Under the pieces are notes generated by a model, which saw nothing but the letters and a program-made list of their open reading frames with translations, ran no database searches and was not told the DNA's origin. A stretch of DNA of 64,000 nucleotides from Burkholderia savannae (GTDB lineage: Bacteria > Pseudomonadota > Gammaproteobacteria > Burkholderiales > Burkholderiaceae): NCBI RefSeq assembly GCF_001524445.2, contig NZ_CP013417.1, forward strand, positions 3,038,001-3,102,000. The letters run 5' to 3'. The position numbers and the translations under genes are program-made. Positions 49,936 through 59,225 of this stretch are shown here, piece after piece. Each line of letters begins with the position of its first letter. Within the stretch, counting starts at the first letter, position 1.

Positions 49936-50621
49936 AGGCGGAAGGATGTTGGCCGCGGAAGTCGGCGGTCGTGGGGCTCGGCGGTCGTGGGGCTCGGCGG
50001 TTGCGGAACTCGCTCGTCGTGCGGCTCGCCGGTCGTCTAACTCGCCGATCGTGTAACTCGCCGGCCATATCGCGGAGGACGGCTTCGATTCGGCGGGCGC
50101 TGACCGTGACGGGATCGGGCATCCAAGAGATCGTCGTGCCGCTCGTCTCGCCGCACGACGCCGCACGACGCCGCACGACGCAGCATGACGCCACAACGAC
50201 CGCCGCGTCGCTCGCGGCGTGACGAACGGCAGGATGACCGGGCCGAATCGACCGCATGCCACGTTCGCCGGGCAATCAGTCGCCGGCGCCGCGCAAGCCC
50301 TTCCGTCATATGCGTTTCGGCATTCGCGTTTCGGCATTCGATGCCGTCGAGCGATCCGCATCGCAGCAGCGACGAATGCGCGAGCGCGCCACGCGTGTCG
50401 TTCGGTCCCGCGCGCATTCGCACGCATTCATACGCATTCGCACGCCGCTTGCGCGAGCTGTGGCATCGATCGTTCGCGAACGCAGTCGACGTCCGAATCC
50501 GAAACGCACGGGCCGCCATCGCAGCGCCGCCGTGACGGCGCCGATCGCGTTCGGCCCGATGCGTCGGGCGCCGGCACGCGCCGCGTGCCTCATCCCAGCG
50601 CACGGGCCGGATTGGCGCGAC
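49936..50621. other. Intergenic region with short degenerate repeats
   Basis: This 686-base stretch has no convincing gene. Several short imperfect arrays are present. GGTCGTGGGGCTCGGC occurs twice from about 49967, CCGCACGACG three times at 50151-50180, and GCGTTTCGGCATTC twice near 50314. The flanking genes (yajQ and plsY) are convergent. Confidence 0.6.
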
Positions 50622-51230
50622 TCACGCGCCCGTCTTCTTCTGCCCGATCCGGCTTTCCTCGCCGGCGAGGAGCTTCGAGATGTTCGAGCGATGCCGCCAG
50701 ATCAGCAGCAGGCTCATCGCGAGCACCGCCCAAGCCACCGGATTGTTGCGCGTGCCGAACAGGAACACGTCGAAAACCGGCGCGAACACCGCGGCGACAA
50801 GCGCCGCGAGCGACGAATAGCGGAAGAAGAACGCGACGATGAGCCAGGTCAGCGCGGTCGCGAGGCCGAGCACCGGATGCACGGCGAGCAGCACGCCTGC
50901 CGCGGTCGCGACGCCCTTGCCGCCCTGGAAGCGGAAGAACACCGGGTACAGGTGGCCGAGAAACACGGCGATCGCCGAAAGCGCGACGCCGATCTCGCCG
51001 CCGATGCCCAAGCGCCTGACGAGCCAGACTGCGAGCCAGCCCTTGAACGCATCGCCGACGAGCGTGAGGATCGCGGCCCCCTTGTTGCCGCTGCGCAGCA
51101 CGTTGGTCGCGCCGGGGTTTTTCGAGCCGTACGAGCGTGGGTCGGCGAGCCCCATCGCGGCGCTGACGACGACAGCGAACGACACCGATCCGATCAGATA
51201 GGCGGCGACGGTAGCGAGCAGGATCTGCAT
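50622..51230 (-). CDS. plsY: Acyl-phosphate glycerol-3-phosphate acyltransferase
   Basis: PlsY transfers the acyl group from acyl-phosphate to glycerol-3-phosphate, the first step of phospholipid synthesis. The 202-residue inner-membrane protein has about five transmembrane segments and the PlsY motifs: [20 protein letters not shown] (motif 1), [20 protein letters not shown] (motif 2), and the third near NNPVAW. The start gives the family N-terminus. Confidence 0.95.
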   Translation of the reverse strand: MQILLATVAAYLIGSVSFAVVVSAAMGLADPRSYGSKNPGATNVLRSGNKGAAILTLVGDAFKGWLAVWLVRRLGIGGEIGVALSAIAVFLGHLYPVFFRFQGGKGVATAAGVLLAVHPVLGLATALTWLIVAFFFRYSSLAALVAAVFAPVFDVFLFGTRNNPVAWAVLAMSLLLIWRHRSNISKLLAGEESRIGQKKTGA

Positions 51231-51339
51231 GCGAAGGACTCTTGTTTCAACGTATGGATGGATTGGACGGCCTCGATCGCGAAGCCGCGGCGGCGCTCAT
51301 TCTACCGAAGCGGCGCGGCGCGCCACGCGGGTGAAACCC

Positions 51340-51831
51340 TCAGTCGACGCTCGCGCATTGCACGGGCCGCGCGTTCAGCAGCGTCGTCAGCACCACGGGC
51401 GCAACGCTCACGAGATAGCCGCGGCGGCCGCCGTTCAGGTAGATCGACGGCAACTCGAGAATCGACGATTCGACGTAGACGGGCATCGCCTTCTTCGTAC
51501 CGAACGGCGACGTGCCGCCGACGAGGTAGCCCGAATGCCGGTTCGCGACTTCCGGCTTGCACGGTTCGACGCGCTTCGCGCCGATCTGCCGCGCGAGATT
51601 CTTCGTCGACACCGTGCGATCGCCGTGCATCAGGATGACGAGCGGCTTCGCGTGCTCGTCCTCCATCACGAGCGTCTTGACGACAGCGTGCTCGTCGACG
51701 CCCAGTTGGCGCGCCGACTCGGACGTGCCGCCGTGTTCGACGTACTCGTAGACGTGCTCGTCGAACGCGACGCCGTGTCGGCGCAGGAACTGCGTCGCGG
51801 GCGTTTCGGAAACGTGTTTGGATTTGCTCAT
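51340..51831 (-). CDS. ybaK: Cys-tRNA(Pro)/Cys-tRNA(Cys) deacylase YbaK
   Basis: YbaK removes cysteine wrongly attached to tRNA-Pro by prolyl-tRNA synthetase. The 163-residue protein starts MSKSKHVSETPATQFLRRHG and has the YbaK/INS domain: AVVKTLVMEDEHAKPLVILM with the key lysine, then the loop GYLVGGTSPFGTKKAMPVYV. It is unlinked to proS here. Confidence 0.94.
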   Translation of the reverse strand: MSKSKHVSETPATQFLRRHGVAFDEHVYEYVEHGGTSESARQLGVDEHAVVKTLVMEDEHAKPLVILMHGDRTVSTKNLARQIGAKRVEPCKPEVANRHSGYLVGGTSPFGTKKAMPVYVESSILELPSIYLNGGRRGYLVSVAPVVLTTLLNARPVQCASVD

Positions 51832-51971
51832 GTGCGCATTTTAATTGCAGGCGGCGCGCGGGACTATTGTCCGAATGGCAGATTGTCCGCGCGACGGACG
51901 CATGGCACGATCGTCGCCACACGGTCGGCAACTGCGCGGCACCGCGCTCGCGCCGATCAACCGGAGATACC

Positions 51972-53534
51972 ATGACGACCCAATTCACCGCCGGCCCGAC
52001 GATCGACGTCGACGCGCTGCTCGCCGCCCTGCCGCCGCGAATTGCGGCGCTGCCCGCGCGCATCGCCGAACACGCGCCCGATCACGTCGCGCTGATCGAG
52101 GACGCGCGCGCGCTCACGTACGCGCAGCTTGCGCGCGCGATCGACGCCGCGGCCGACCGGCTGCGCGCGCTCGGCGTGCAAGCCGGCGACCGCGTGATGA
52201 TCGTCGCGGAGAACAGCGTCGCGCAGATCGTGCTGCTGCTCGCCGCGACAAGGCTCGACGCATGGGCGATCACATCGAACGCGCGCCTCGCGGCAGCCGA
52301 GCTGGAAGCGATCGCCGCACACGCGCGACCGCGCCTGATCGCGTTCGTCACCGGCACGTCGCCCGATGCAAGCGCGCACGCCGAACGCAGCGGCGCGCAG
52401 CCGGCCGCGCCGGTCACGCCCGACATCGGCGCGTGGTCGTACACGATCGATGCGAACGCGCGCGCGGAGCCGGTCGAAACCGACGCCGCGCACCAGTGCG
52501 CGGCGCTCATCTACACGACCGGCACGACCGGCGCGCCGAAGGGCGTGATGCTGTCGCACCGCAACCTGCTGTTCGTCGCGGCCGTGTCGAGCACACAGCG
52601 GCGCGTCGCGCCGACCGACGTCGTCTACGCGGTGCTGCCCGTGTCGCACGTCTACGGGCTCGCGTCGGTATGCCTCGGCAGCCTCTATGCGGGCGCGACG
52701 CTCAGGCTCGCGCCCCGCTTCTCGCCGCAGGCATTGCGCCGCGCGCTCGTCGACGAGTACGTCACGATTTTTCAGGGTGTGCCCGCGATGCACGCAAAGC
52801 TGCTCGAGCATCTGCGCACGCACGGGCACGCGTGGCGCGCGCCGCATCTGCGCTTCGTCTATTCGGGCGGCTCGCCGCTCGACGCCGATCTGAAGGCGCG
52901 CGTCGAACGTGTCTACGGCCTGCCGCTTCACAACGGCTACGGAATGACCGAAAGCAGCCCGACGATCACGCAAACGCCGATCGACGCGCCGCGCGCCGAT
53001 TGCTCGGTCGGCGTGCCGATCCCGGGCGTCGCCGTGCGCCTCTGCACGACGTGCGGCGCCGACGTCGCGCCGGGCGAAGTCGGCGAGCTGTGGGTGCGCG
53101 GGCCGAACGTGATGCTCGGCTACTACCGCGATCCGGAAGGCACGCGCGCGGCCGTCACGGCGGACGGCTGGCTGAAGACGGGCGACCTCGCACACGCGGG
53201 CGACGACGGCGCCGTGACGATCGCCGGCCGCAGCAAGGAGCTCATCATTCGTTCGGGCTTCAACGTCTATCCCGCCGAAGTGGAGCAGGCGCTGAACGCG
53301 CATCCGGACGTCGTCCAGTCGGCCGTGATCGGGCGCGCGATCGAAGGCAACGAGGAAGTGATCGCGTTCGTCGAGCTCGCGCCGAACGCGGCCGCGACCG
53401 AGGACGATCTGAAAGTCTGGTGCGCGACGCGCCTCGCGCCGTACAAGCGCCCCGCGCGAATTCGCACGCTCGCCGCGCTGCCGGCCGCGTCGACGGGCAA
53501 GGTGCTCAAGCACCGGCTGCGCGAGATGCTATGA
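51972..53534 (+). CDS. Class I adenylate-forming acyl-CoA ligase
   Basis: The 520-residue protein activates a carboxylic acid with ATP and transfers it to CoA. The AMP-binding motif is IYTTGTTGAPKGVMLSH. YGMTESSPTI and WLKTGDLAHAGDDGAVTIAG follow, with the hinge and ends GRSKELIIRSGFNVYPAEVE and the catalytic lysine in STGKVLKHRL. This is the medium- or long-chain fatty acid or aryl-CoA synthetase group; the substrate is unknown. ATG 51972 was chosen over an upstream ATG because it gives the normal length. Confidence 0.92.
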   Translation: MTTQFTAGPTIDVDALLAALPPRIAALPARIAEHAPDHVALIEDARALTYAQLARAIDAAADRLRALGVQAGDRVMIVAENSVAQIVLLLAATRLDAWAITSNARLAAAELEAIAAHARPRLIAFVTGTSPDASAHAERSGAQPAAPVTPDIGAWSYTIDANARAEPVETDAAHQCAALIYTTGTTGAPKGVMLSHRNLLFVAAVSSTQRRVAPTDVVYAVLPVSHVYGLASVCLGSLYAGATLRLAPRFSPQALRRALVDEYVTIFQGVPAMHAKLLEHLRTHGHAWRAPHLRFVYSGGSPLDADLKARVERVYGLPLHNGYGMTESSPTITQTPIDAPRADCSVGVPIPGVAVRLCTTCGADVAPGEVGELWVRGPNVMLGYYRDPEGTRAAVTADGWLKTGDLAHAGDDGAVTIAGRSKELIIRSGFNVYPAEVEQALNAHPDVVQSAVIGRAIEGNEEVIAFVELAPNAAATEDDLKVWCATRLAPYKRPARIRTLAALPAASTGKVLKHRLREML

Positions 53535-53648
53535 CGAAACGCGGCCCGCGCGCCGCACCGGCGGCCGGCGCGTGCGGCCCGCGAGCCATCGGATATCCCG
53601 CGGCTGCGAAACGCCGAATTCGCACGCGATGCGCGCCTCGATGCGTCT

Positions 53649-53692
53649 GATACATCGGACTCATCGAACTCATCGGACGTATCCGATGTATC
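53649..53692. repeat. 11-bp inverted repeat with internal ATCGGA repeats
   Basis: GATACATCGGA (53649-53659) and TCCGATGTATC (53682-53692) are exact complements around 22 bases. The loop contains further ATCGGA/TCCGAT-like phrases. It lies between the convergent acyl-CoA ligase and xerD genes and might act as a weak bidirectional terminator. Confidence 0.6.
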
Positions 53693-53735
53693 CGATGCGA
53701 ACGCCCACCGCCCTCGCAACCGCACCGTGCAAGCC

Positions 53736-54737
53736 TCATCCGCGCGGATGATGCGCCGCATGCAGCGTCTTCAACCGCTCGCGCGCGACGTGCGTGTAGA
53801 TCTGCGTCGTCGAGATGTCGCTATGGCCGAGCAGCAGTTGCACGACCCGCAGGTCCGCGCCGTGGTTCAGCAGATGCGTCGCGAACGCGTGCCGCAGCGT
53901 GTGCGGCGACAGATGCGCGCGAACTTCCGCCTGCTGCGCGTGGCGCTTGATGATGTTCCAAAACTGCTGGCGCGTCATGCCGTCGCCGCGCGCGGTCACG
54001 AACAGCGCATCGGCCGCGCGCGCGCCGAGCAGCGCGGGCCGCGCGTCGCGCAGATAGCGCTCGATCCAGCCGTGCGCGACTTCGCCGAACGGCACGAGCC
54101 GCTCTTTCGAGCCCTTGCCCGTCACGCGCACGACGCCCTCGTTCAAGCCGACCTCGACCGTCTTCAGCGTGACGAGCTCGCTCACGCGCAGCCCACTCGC
54201 GTACATCAGCTCGAGCATCGTGCGGTCGCGCAAGCCGAGCGGCGTGTCGACGTCCGGCGCGGCGAGCAGCGCCTCGACTTGCGCCTCGGACAGCGTCGAC
54301 GGAAAACGCGGCGCCTGCTTCGCCGACGCGATCCTGAGCGTCGGATCGACAGTCGCGCGATGCTCGCGCACCGCCCAGCCGTAGTAGCGCCGAAACACCG
54401 ACAACCGGCGATTCGACGACGTCGCCTTGCCGTCGCTGCGCGCCGCGATGTAGCCCGTCAGCATCGGCTCGCTCGCATGATCGACGCTCACCGCGTGCCG
54501 CGCGGCCAGCCACTGCGCGAAGAGCTGCAGATCGCGCCGGTACGCATCGAGCGTGTTGCGCGACAGCCCGTGCTCGAGCCACATCGCATCGCAGAACAGA
54601 TCGATCGACGCTCGGCTGTCGACCCACGCGGGCGACGCGGCCAGTTCGCCGGACGGACGGTCCGCCGACGGCGCAAGCGCGCGCTCGGCATCGGCGGCCG
54701 CCATGTCGGCCTCGGGAACCCGTGCTGCGCGCGCCAT
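53736..54737 (-). CDS. xerD: Site-specific tyrosine recombinase XerD
   Basis: XerD with XerC resolves chromosome dimers at dif. The 333-residue protein has the N-terminal SAM-like core-binding domain (about 42-130). The catalytic residues are Arg184 in SGLRVSEL, Lys near 208-211 in GKGSKER, His279 and Arg282 in SPHTLRHAFATHLL, His305 in LGHSDIS, and Tyr314. It carries about 35 residues more at the N-terminus than E. coli XerD, so the true start may be the ATG at residue 12. It overlaps the ogt stop by one base. Confidence 0.94.
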   Translation of the reverse strand: MARAARVPEADMAAADAERALAPSADRPSGELAASPAWVDSRASIDLFCDAMWLEHGLSRNTLDAYRRDLQLFAQWLAARHAVSVDHASEPMLTGYIAARSDGKATSSNRRLSVFRRYYGWAVREHRATVDPTLRIASAKQAPRFPSTLSEAQVEALLAAPDVDTPLGLRDRTMLELMYASGLRVSELVTLKTVEVGLNEGVVRVTGKGSKERLVPFGEVAHGWIERYLRDARPALLGARAADALFVTARGDGMTRQQFWNIIKRHAQQAEVRAHLSPHTLRHAFATHLLNHGADLRVVQLLLGHSDISTTQIYTHVARERLKTLHAAHHPRG

Positions 54738-55204
54738 CAGTACCGCACGCCCTCATGCGCGAGCAGCCAGCGCTTGACCTTGAGGTAGTAGCCTTCGTCG
54801 TCGTGGTTCGCGAAGCCGCCGATCCCGCCCGACGCGACAACGCGGTGACACGGGATCACGAGCGGAAAATAATTCGCCCCGCATGCCTGGCCGACCGCGC
54901 GCGGCGCGCTGCCGATCTGCTTCGCGAGCTGCCCGTAGGTCAGTACGACGCCGGGCGCAATCGCGCCGATCGCGCTCCACACGCGATGCTGGAACGGCGT
55001 GCCGACTTCCGCGAGCGGCAGGTCGAAACCGGCCGACGCGCGCTCGAAATAACGCTCGATCTGGCGCACGGCCCGTTTCGCGAGCGTCGTGTCCGGCGCA
55101 ACGCTCTTCATCGATTCGGGCAAATAGACGATCTCGCGCACGACCGACGCATCGGTGCGAATGCCCATCTTGCCGAACGGCGCATCGATTACCGCGTTGA
55201 ACAT
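54737..55204 (-). CDS. ogt: Methylated-DNA-protein cysteine methyltransferase
   Basis: Ogt repairs O6-alkylguanine by moving the alkyl group to its own cysteine. The 155-residue protein has the active-site PCHRVV with Cys119, the preceding DNA-binding region (LTYGQLAKQIGSAPRAVGQA), and the closing GGIGGFANHDDEGYYLKVKR. There is no Ada N-terminal regulator domain, so this is the Ogt type. GGAG precedes ATG 55204. Its stop touches the xerD start (ATGA), so the two are translationally coupled. Confidence 0.94.
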   Translation of the reverse strand: MFNAVIDAPFGKMGIRTDASVVREIVYLPESMKSVAPDTTLAKRAVRQIERYFERASAGFDLPLAEVGTPFQHRVWSAIGAIAPGVVLTYGQLAKQIGSAPRAVGQACGANYFPLVIPCHRVVASGGIGGFANHDDEGYYLKVKRWLLAHEGVRY

Positions 55205-55275
55205 CGTTGTCTCCAGAAAGGGGGGCGCACGCACGACGCGCCGGCCGCCCGCCAAACCGTCACTTTACGCCGCCT

Positions 55276-56505
55276 TCACGCGGCGCGCAGCGCCCAGTCG
55301 ACGTGCTCGCGCACGAGCGCGGACACCGACGGGTCGCCCGAGCGCGCGCGCAGCGCCGCGACGATCGCCGCGCGCGCGGCAGGCTCGACGCTGCCGGGCG
55401 CCGCGCGCAACGCATTGCCGAGGCCCACCGCGAGATTGCGCTGCCAGCGCTCGTAGCCGATCCGGCGAATCGCGCTGCCCTGCATGCGTTCGTCGAATTG
55501 CTCGGCAGTCCATCCGAACAGCTCGACGAGCGATGCGCGATCGAGCCCGTGCCGCACGTCGAAATCGGCAACGGGCGCAGCCTGCGCGAACTTGTTCCAC
55601 GGGCACACGAGCTGACAGTCGTCGCACCCGTACACGCGATTGCCGATGAGCGGGCGCAGCGGCTCGGGGATGCTGCCGTGCAATTCGATCGTCAGATAGG
55701 AGATGCAGCGCCGCGCGTCGACGCGGTACGGCGCGACGATCGCGCCGGTCGGGCACGCGCCGATGCAGCGCGTGCAACTGCCGCAGTGCGCGCCCGGCGT
55801 CTCGGGCGCGAGGTCGGGCGCAGTCTGCGCATCGGTCGGCAGCGGCACGTCCACGTAGATCTCGCCGAGGAAGAAGAACGAGCCCGCGTCGCGCTGCAAC
55901 AGCAGCGTGTGCTTGCCGCGCCAGCCGACGCCCGCCTTCTGCGCGAGCTCGACTTCGAGCACGGGCGCCGAATCGGTGAACACGCGATGGCCGAACGCGC
56001 CGATCTCGGCCTCGATCCGCTCGGCGAGCGTCTGCAGCCGGTTGCGCAGCACCTTGTGATAGTCGCGGCCGCGCGCGTAAACGGACACGACGGCCGCCTG
56101 CGGATCGGCGATGCGCGCCGCCTCGCGCGCGCGCCAGTCGCGCCGCGCGCCTGCGGAGCCGGACGCGTCGCCGAGCGTCGCGGCGGGCAGATAGGCGAGC
56201 CGCGCGGAGATCACGCGTCGCGTGCCGGCCACAAGTTCGGCCGGCCGCGCGCGTTTCATCCCATGTTTGGCCATATAATCCATCTCGCCGTGGCATCCGG
56301 CTTCCAGCCAGGCGGCGAGCCCTGCTTCGGCATCCGAGAGATCGGTATCGCTGATGCCGATCGCCCCGAAACCCAATTCGCGCCCCCACGCCTTGATGCG
56401 CGACGCGAGCTCGGCGAGCTTCGCATCGTCGAGGCGAGACGGCGCGGCGCGCCCGTCGTGCGAGGGGCGCGCATCTGCGACTGCGAGTTCCGGAATTCGG
56501 TTCAT
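55276..56505 (-). CDS. queG: Epoxyqueuosine reductase
   Basis: QueG catalyses the last step of queuosine synthesis in the tRNA wobble position. It reduces epoxyqueuosine using a cobalamin and iron-sulphur clusters. The 409-residue protein has the two 4Fe-4S motifs, CGSCTRCIGACPTGAI and CDDCQLVCPWNKFA, the usual N-terminal cobalamin-binding region, and the C-terminal HEAT-like repeat part. It is divergent from tsaE by 17 bases; this tight divergence is conserved in many proteobacteria. Confidence 0.95.
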   Translation of the reverse strand: MNRIPELAVADARPSHDGRAAPSRLDDAKLAELASRIKAWGRELGFGAIGISDTDLSDAEAGLAAWLEAGCHGEMDYMAKHGMKRARPAELVAGTRRVISARLAYLPAATLGDASGSAGARRDWRAREAARIADPQAAVVSVYARGRDYHKVLRNRLQTLAERIEAEIGAFGHRVFTDSAPVLEVELAQKAGVGWRGKHTLLLQRDAGSFFFLGEIYVDVPLPTDAQTAPDLAPETPGAHCGSCTRCIGACPTGAIVAPYRVDARRCISYLTIELHGSIPEPLRPLIGNRVYGCDDCQLVCPWNKFAQAAPVADFDVRHGLDRASLVELFGWTAEQFDERMQGSAIRRIGYERWQRNLAVGLGNALRAAPGSVEPAARAAIVAALRARSGDPSVSALVREHVDWALRAA

Positions 56506-56522
56506 CGCTCTATTTTACGAGA

Positions 56523-57077
56523 ATGCCCGAGCAGCCTAGCCACGCGCATGCCGCGCCCACCCTGCCCCCTCCGCTCGCCGAGCGCACGCTCGCGCTCGCC
56601 GACGAAGCGGCGACGATCGCGTTCGGCGAACGCCTCGCGCACGCGCTCGACGCGATGCGCGAAGCGCGCGCCGCCGCGCACGCGTTCGACGGCCTCCAGA
56701 TCCAGCTGCACGGCGATCTCGGCGCGGGCAAGACGACGCTCGTGCGCGCGATGCTGCGCGGCCTCGGCCACGCCGGCCGCGTGAAGAGCCCCACCTACAC
56801 GCTCGTCGAGCCGTACGCACTCGCGCGTTCCGATGGGGAACTCGAGGTCTATCACTTCGATCTGTACCGTTTTAGCGATCCGGCCGAATGGGCCGACGCC
56901 GGCTTTCGCGAGTATTTCAATTCCGGCGCGATCTGCATCGTCGAATGGCCGCAGCGGGCGGGCGCGCTCCTCGGCGTGCCGGATCTCGTGTTCTCGCTCG
57001 AGGTGGACGGCGAAGGCCGGCTCCTCACCGCCCGGGCGTACAGCGCATCAGGAAAGGCATGTCTCGAAAGATGTTGA
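56523..57077 (+). CDS. tsaE: tRNA threonylcarbamoyladenosine biosynthesis protein TsaE
   Basis: TsaE is the ATPase that drives TsaB-TsaD in making the t6A modification of tRNAs. The 184-residue protein has Walker A GDLGAGKTT (64-72), the conserved SPTYTLVEPY switch and the YHFDLYRFSDPAEWADAGF segment. It overlaps the start of amiC by 19 bases, so the two form an operon, a common arrangement. Confidence 0.95.
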   Translation: MPEQPSHAHAAPTLPPPLAERTLALADEAATIAFGERLAHALDAMREARAAAHAFDGLQIQLHGDLGAGKTTLVRAMLRGLGHAGRVKSPTYTLVEPYALARSDGELEVYHFDLYRFSDPAEWADAGFREYFNSGAICIVEWPQRAGALLGVPDLVFSLEVDGEGRLLTARAYSASGKACLERC

Positions 57078-58627
57078 TCAAACCGTTCCGCTCGATCGAA
57101 TCGGCGGCCACCGCGACCCATAACTGGCGACGCCGGCAGATCTTGCGCGCCGGCGCGTCGACGCTCGTGCTCGGGCTCGCGCTGCCGCGCCTCGCGCACG
57201 CGAGCTCCGTGCTCGGCGTGCGCGTGTGGCCCGCGCGCGACTACACGCGCGTGACGATCGAATCGGACCAGCCGCTGCAGAACACGCAGCAGTTGCTGCA
57301 AGGGCCGGACCGGCTCGTCGTCGACCTGAACGGCCTCGAGCTCGACCAGGCGCTGCGCGACCTCGTATCGAAGATCGCGCCGAACGATCCGCAGATCCAG
57401 TCGGTGCGGGTCGGCCAGTATCAGCCGCACGTCGTGCGGATGGTGTTCGACCTGAAGGGCTCGGTGAAGCCGCAGGTGTTCACGCTGCCGCCCGTCGGCA
57501 CCTACAAGTACCGGCTCGTGTTCGACCTGTATCCGGCCGTCGCGCCCGATCCGCTGTCCGACCTGATCGCGCAGACGGAACGCAAGGAGCAGCAGTTGAA
57601 CGACACGCTGCGCGCGCAGCAGGCGCAGCCGCCGACGGCCGCGCTCAACGGCCCGACCGCCGCGCCGCCCGCCGCGACCGACAACAGCGACGCATTCTTC
57701 CAGCGCTTCGCGCAGAACGGCCCGCCGCCCGCGCACGCGGCGCGCCCGGCGCCCGGCGCCGCCGCCAATCCGCCGCTCGCGCAAACGCCGCCGCCCGTCG
57801 CGCCGTCGCGGCCCGCGGTCAAGCCGCCGCCCGTCATCGCGCGCAAGAACGACGACGACGATTCGGGCGACGCCGACACCTACGCGTTCACCGCGCCGAA
57901 GTCCGGCCGCGGCACCGTGCGCCTGCTGACGGTCGCGATCGATCCGGGCCACGGCGGCGAGGACCCGGGCGCGATCGGCGGCGGCGGCACGTACGAGAAG
58001 CACGTCGCGCTCGACATCGCGAAGAAGCTGCGCGCGAAAATCGACGCCGCGCCGAACATGCGCGCGATGATGACCCGCGACGCCGACTTCTTCGTGCCGC
58101 TGAACGTGCGCGTGCAAAAGGCGCGGCGCGTCGGCGCGGATCTGTTCGTGTCGATCCACGCGGACGCGTTCACGACGCCGTCCGCGCGCGGCTCGTCGGT
58201 GTTCGCGCTGTCGGATCACGGCGCGTCGAGCGCGGCCGCGCGCTGGCTCGCGAACAAGGAGAACTCGTCGGATCTGATCGGCGGGATCAACATCAAGACG
58301 CAGGACGTCGCGGTGAACCGCGCGCTCTTCGACATGTCGACGACCGCGCAGATCCGCGATTCGCTGCGCTACGGCAACTACGTGCTGCGCGAAGTCGGCG
58401 GCATCAACAAGCTGCACAAGGGCTCGGTCGAGCAGGCGGGGTTCGCGGTGCTGAAAGCGCCCGACATTCCGTCGATCCTCGTCGAAACCGCGTTCATCAG
58501 CAATCCGGACGAAGAGCGCCGGCTGAACGACGACGCGTACCGCGACCAGATGGCCGACGCGATCTTTCGCGGGATCAAGCGCTATTTCGCGGCGAATCCG
58601 CCGCTCGCGAAGAGCCGGATGACGTAA
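57059..58627 (+). CDS. amiC: N-acetylmuramoyl-L-alanine amidase AmiC-type
   Basis: This periplasmic zinc amidase splits peptidoglycan at the septum. The 522-residue protein has a probable Tat signal (RRRQILRAGASTLVLGLALP, about residues 24-43). An AMIN domain for envelope targeting follows (about 55-155). A long Pro/Ala-rich linker leads to the Amidase_3 domain (about 305-515). Zinc and catalytic residues are visible: His in IDPGHGGEDPGAIG, Glu in YEKHVALDIAK, His in FVSIHADAF, and Glu in ILVETAFISNPDE. It begins inside tsaE. Confidence 0.93.
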   Translation: MSRKMLIKPFRSIESAATATHNWRRRQILRAGASTLVLGLALPRLAHASSVLGVRVWPARDYTRVTIESDQPLQNTQQLLQGPDRLVVDLNGLELDQALRDLVSKIAPNDPQIQSVRVGQYQPHVVRMVFDLKGSVKPQVFTLPPVGTYKYRLVFDLYPAVAPDPLSDLIAQTERKEQQLNDTLRAQQAQPPTAALNGPTAAPPAATDNSDAFFQRFAQNGPPPAHAARPAPGAAANPPLAQTPPPVAPSRPAVKPPPVIARKNDDDDSGDADTYAFTAPKSGRGTVRLLTVAIDPGHGGEDPGAIGGGGTYEKHVALDIAKKLRAKIDAAPNMRAMMTRDADFFVPLNVRVQKARRVGADLFVSIHADAFTTPSARGSSVFALSDHGASSAAARWLANKENSSDLIGGINIKTQDVAVNRALFDMSTTAQIRDSLRYGNYVLREVGGINKLHKGSVEQAGFAVLKAPDIPSILVETAFISNPDEERRLNDDAYRDQMADAIFRGIKRYFAANPPLAKSRMT

Positions 58628-59225
58628 GCCGCGGGCGCGGCGGGCGGCGGGCGGCGGGCGACGCCGTGGCCGCGCCGCCCGTCGTCTCCATGCAAGCGGG
58701 ACGCCCGCGCGCCGGCTCCGTTTCTTCTTCCGAGCGGCCCGACGCGCATCGCTTCACGCGTATCGATTCGCGCTGCTTCGCACATCACGCGCGTCGCTTC
58801 GCACACGTCGCTTCACGCGCGCCGATTCACACGGCCGGCTCGCGTCGCGCTGACTCGACGCTCAACGGCCGTCAAGTCGACCTGCCGTCGATGCCGTCGA
58901 CGCCGGCCGTCGACGCTAACGAATCGCCACGCGCAACCGTCAATTTCGAACGATCGCCGCCATTCGCTGTCGCCGATGCCGATGCCGATGCCGATGCCGA
59001 TGCCGATGCCGATGCCGATGCCGATGCCGATGCCGATGCCGATGCCGATGCCGAGCCAATGCCGAGCCAATGCCGAGCCAATGCCGAGCCGAGATCGGCC
59101 GATGCGCTGATCGGCCGATCCCGCCGCGATTGCCGAACCGGCGCGCCCGCCGCACGTCGCCGAGCCGCACCCCACCTTTGCCCTGCCTGCTTACTCGCCC
59201 ATCGCAGCCGAAACCCGCGCCGCGC
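58628..59225. other. Intergenic region with a 6-bp VNTR
   Basis: These 598 bases separate the convergent amiC and DMT-transporter genes. The GATGCC array and the 11-base units beside it lie at 58975-59090. The rest shows no gene and no clear hairpin with a T tract. Confidence 0.55.
58975..59085. repeat. Composite array: GATGCC x 13, then GAGCCAATGCC x 3
   Basis: Thirteen perfect GATGCC units (58975-59052) are followed by three 11-base GAGCCAATGCC units (59053-59085) and a partial GAGCC. The second unit contains ATGCC from the first, so it probably arose from it. Confidence 0.95.
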
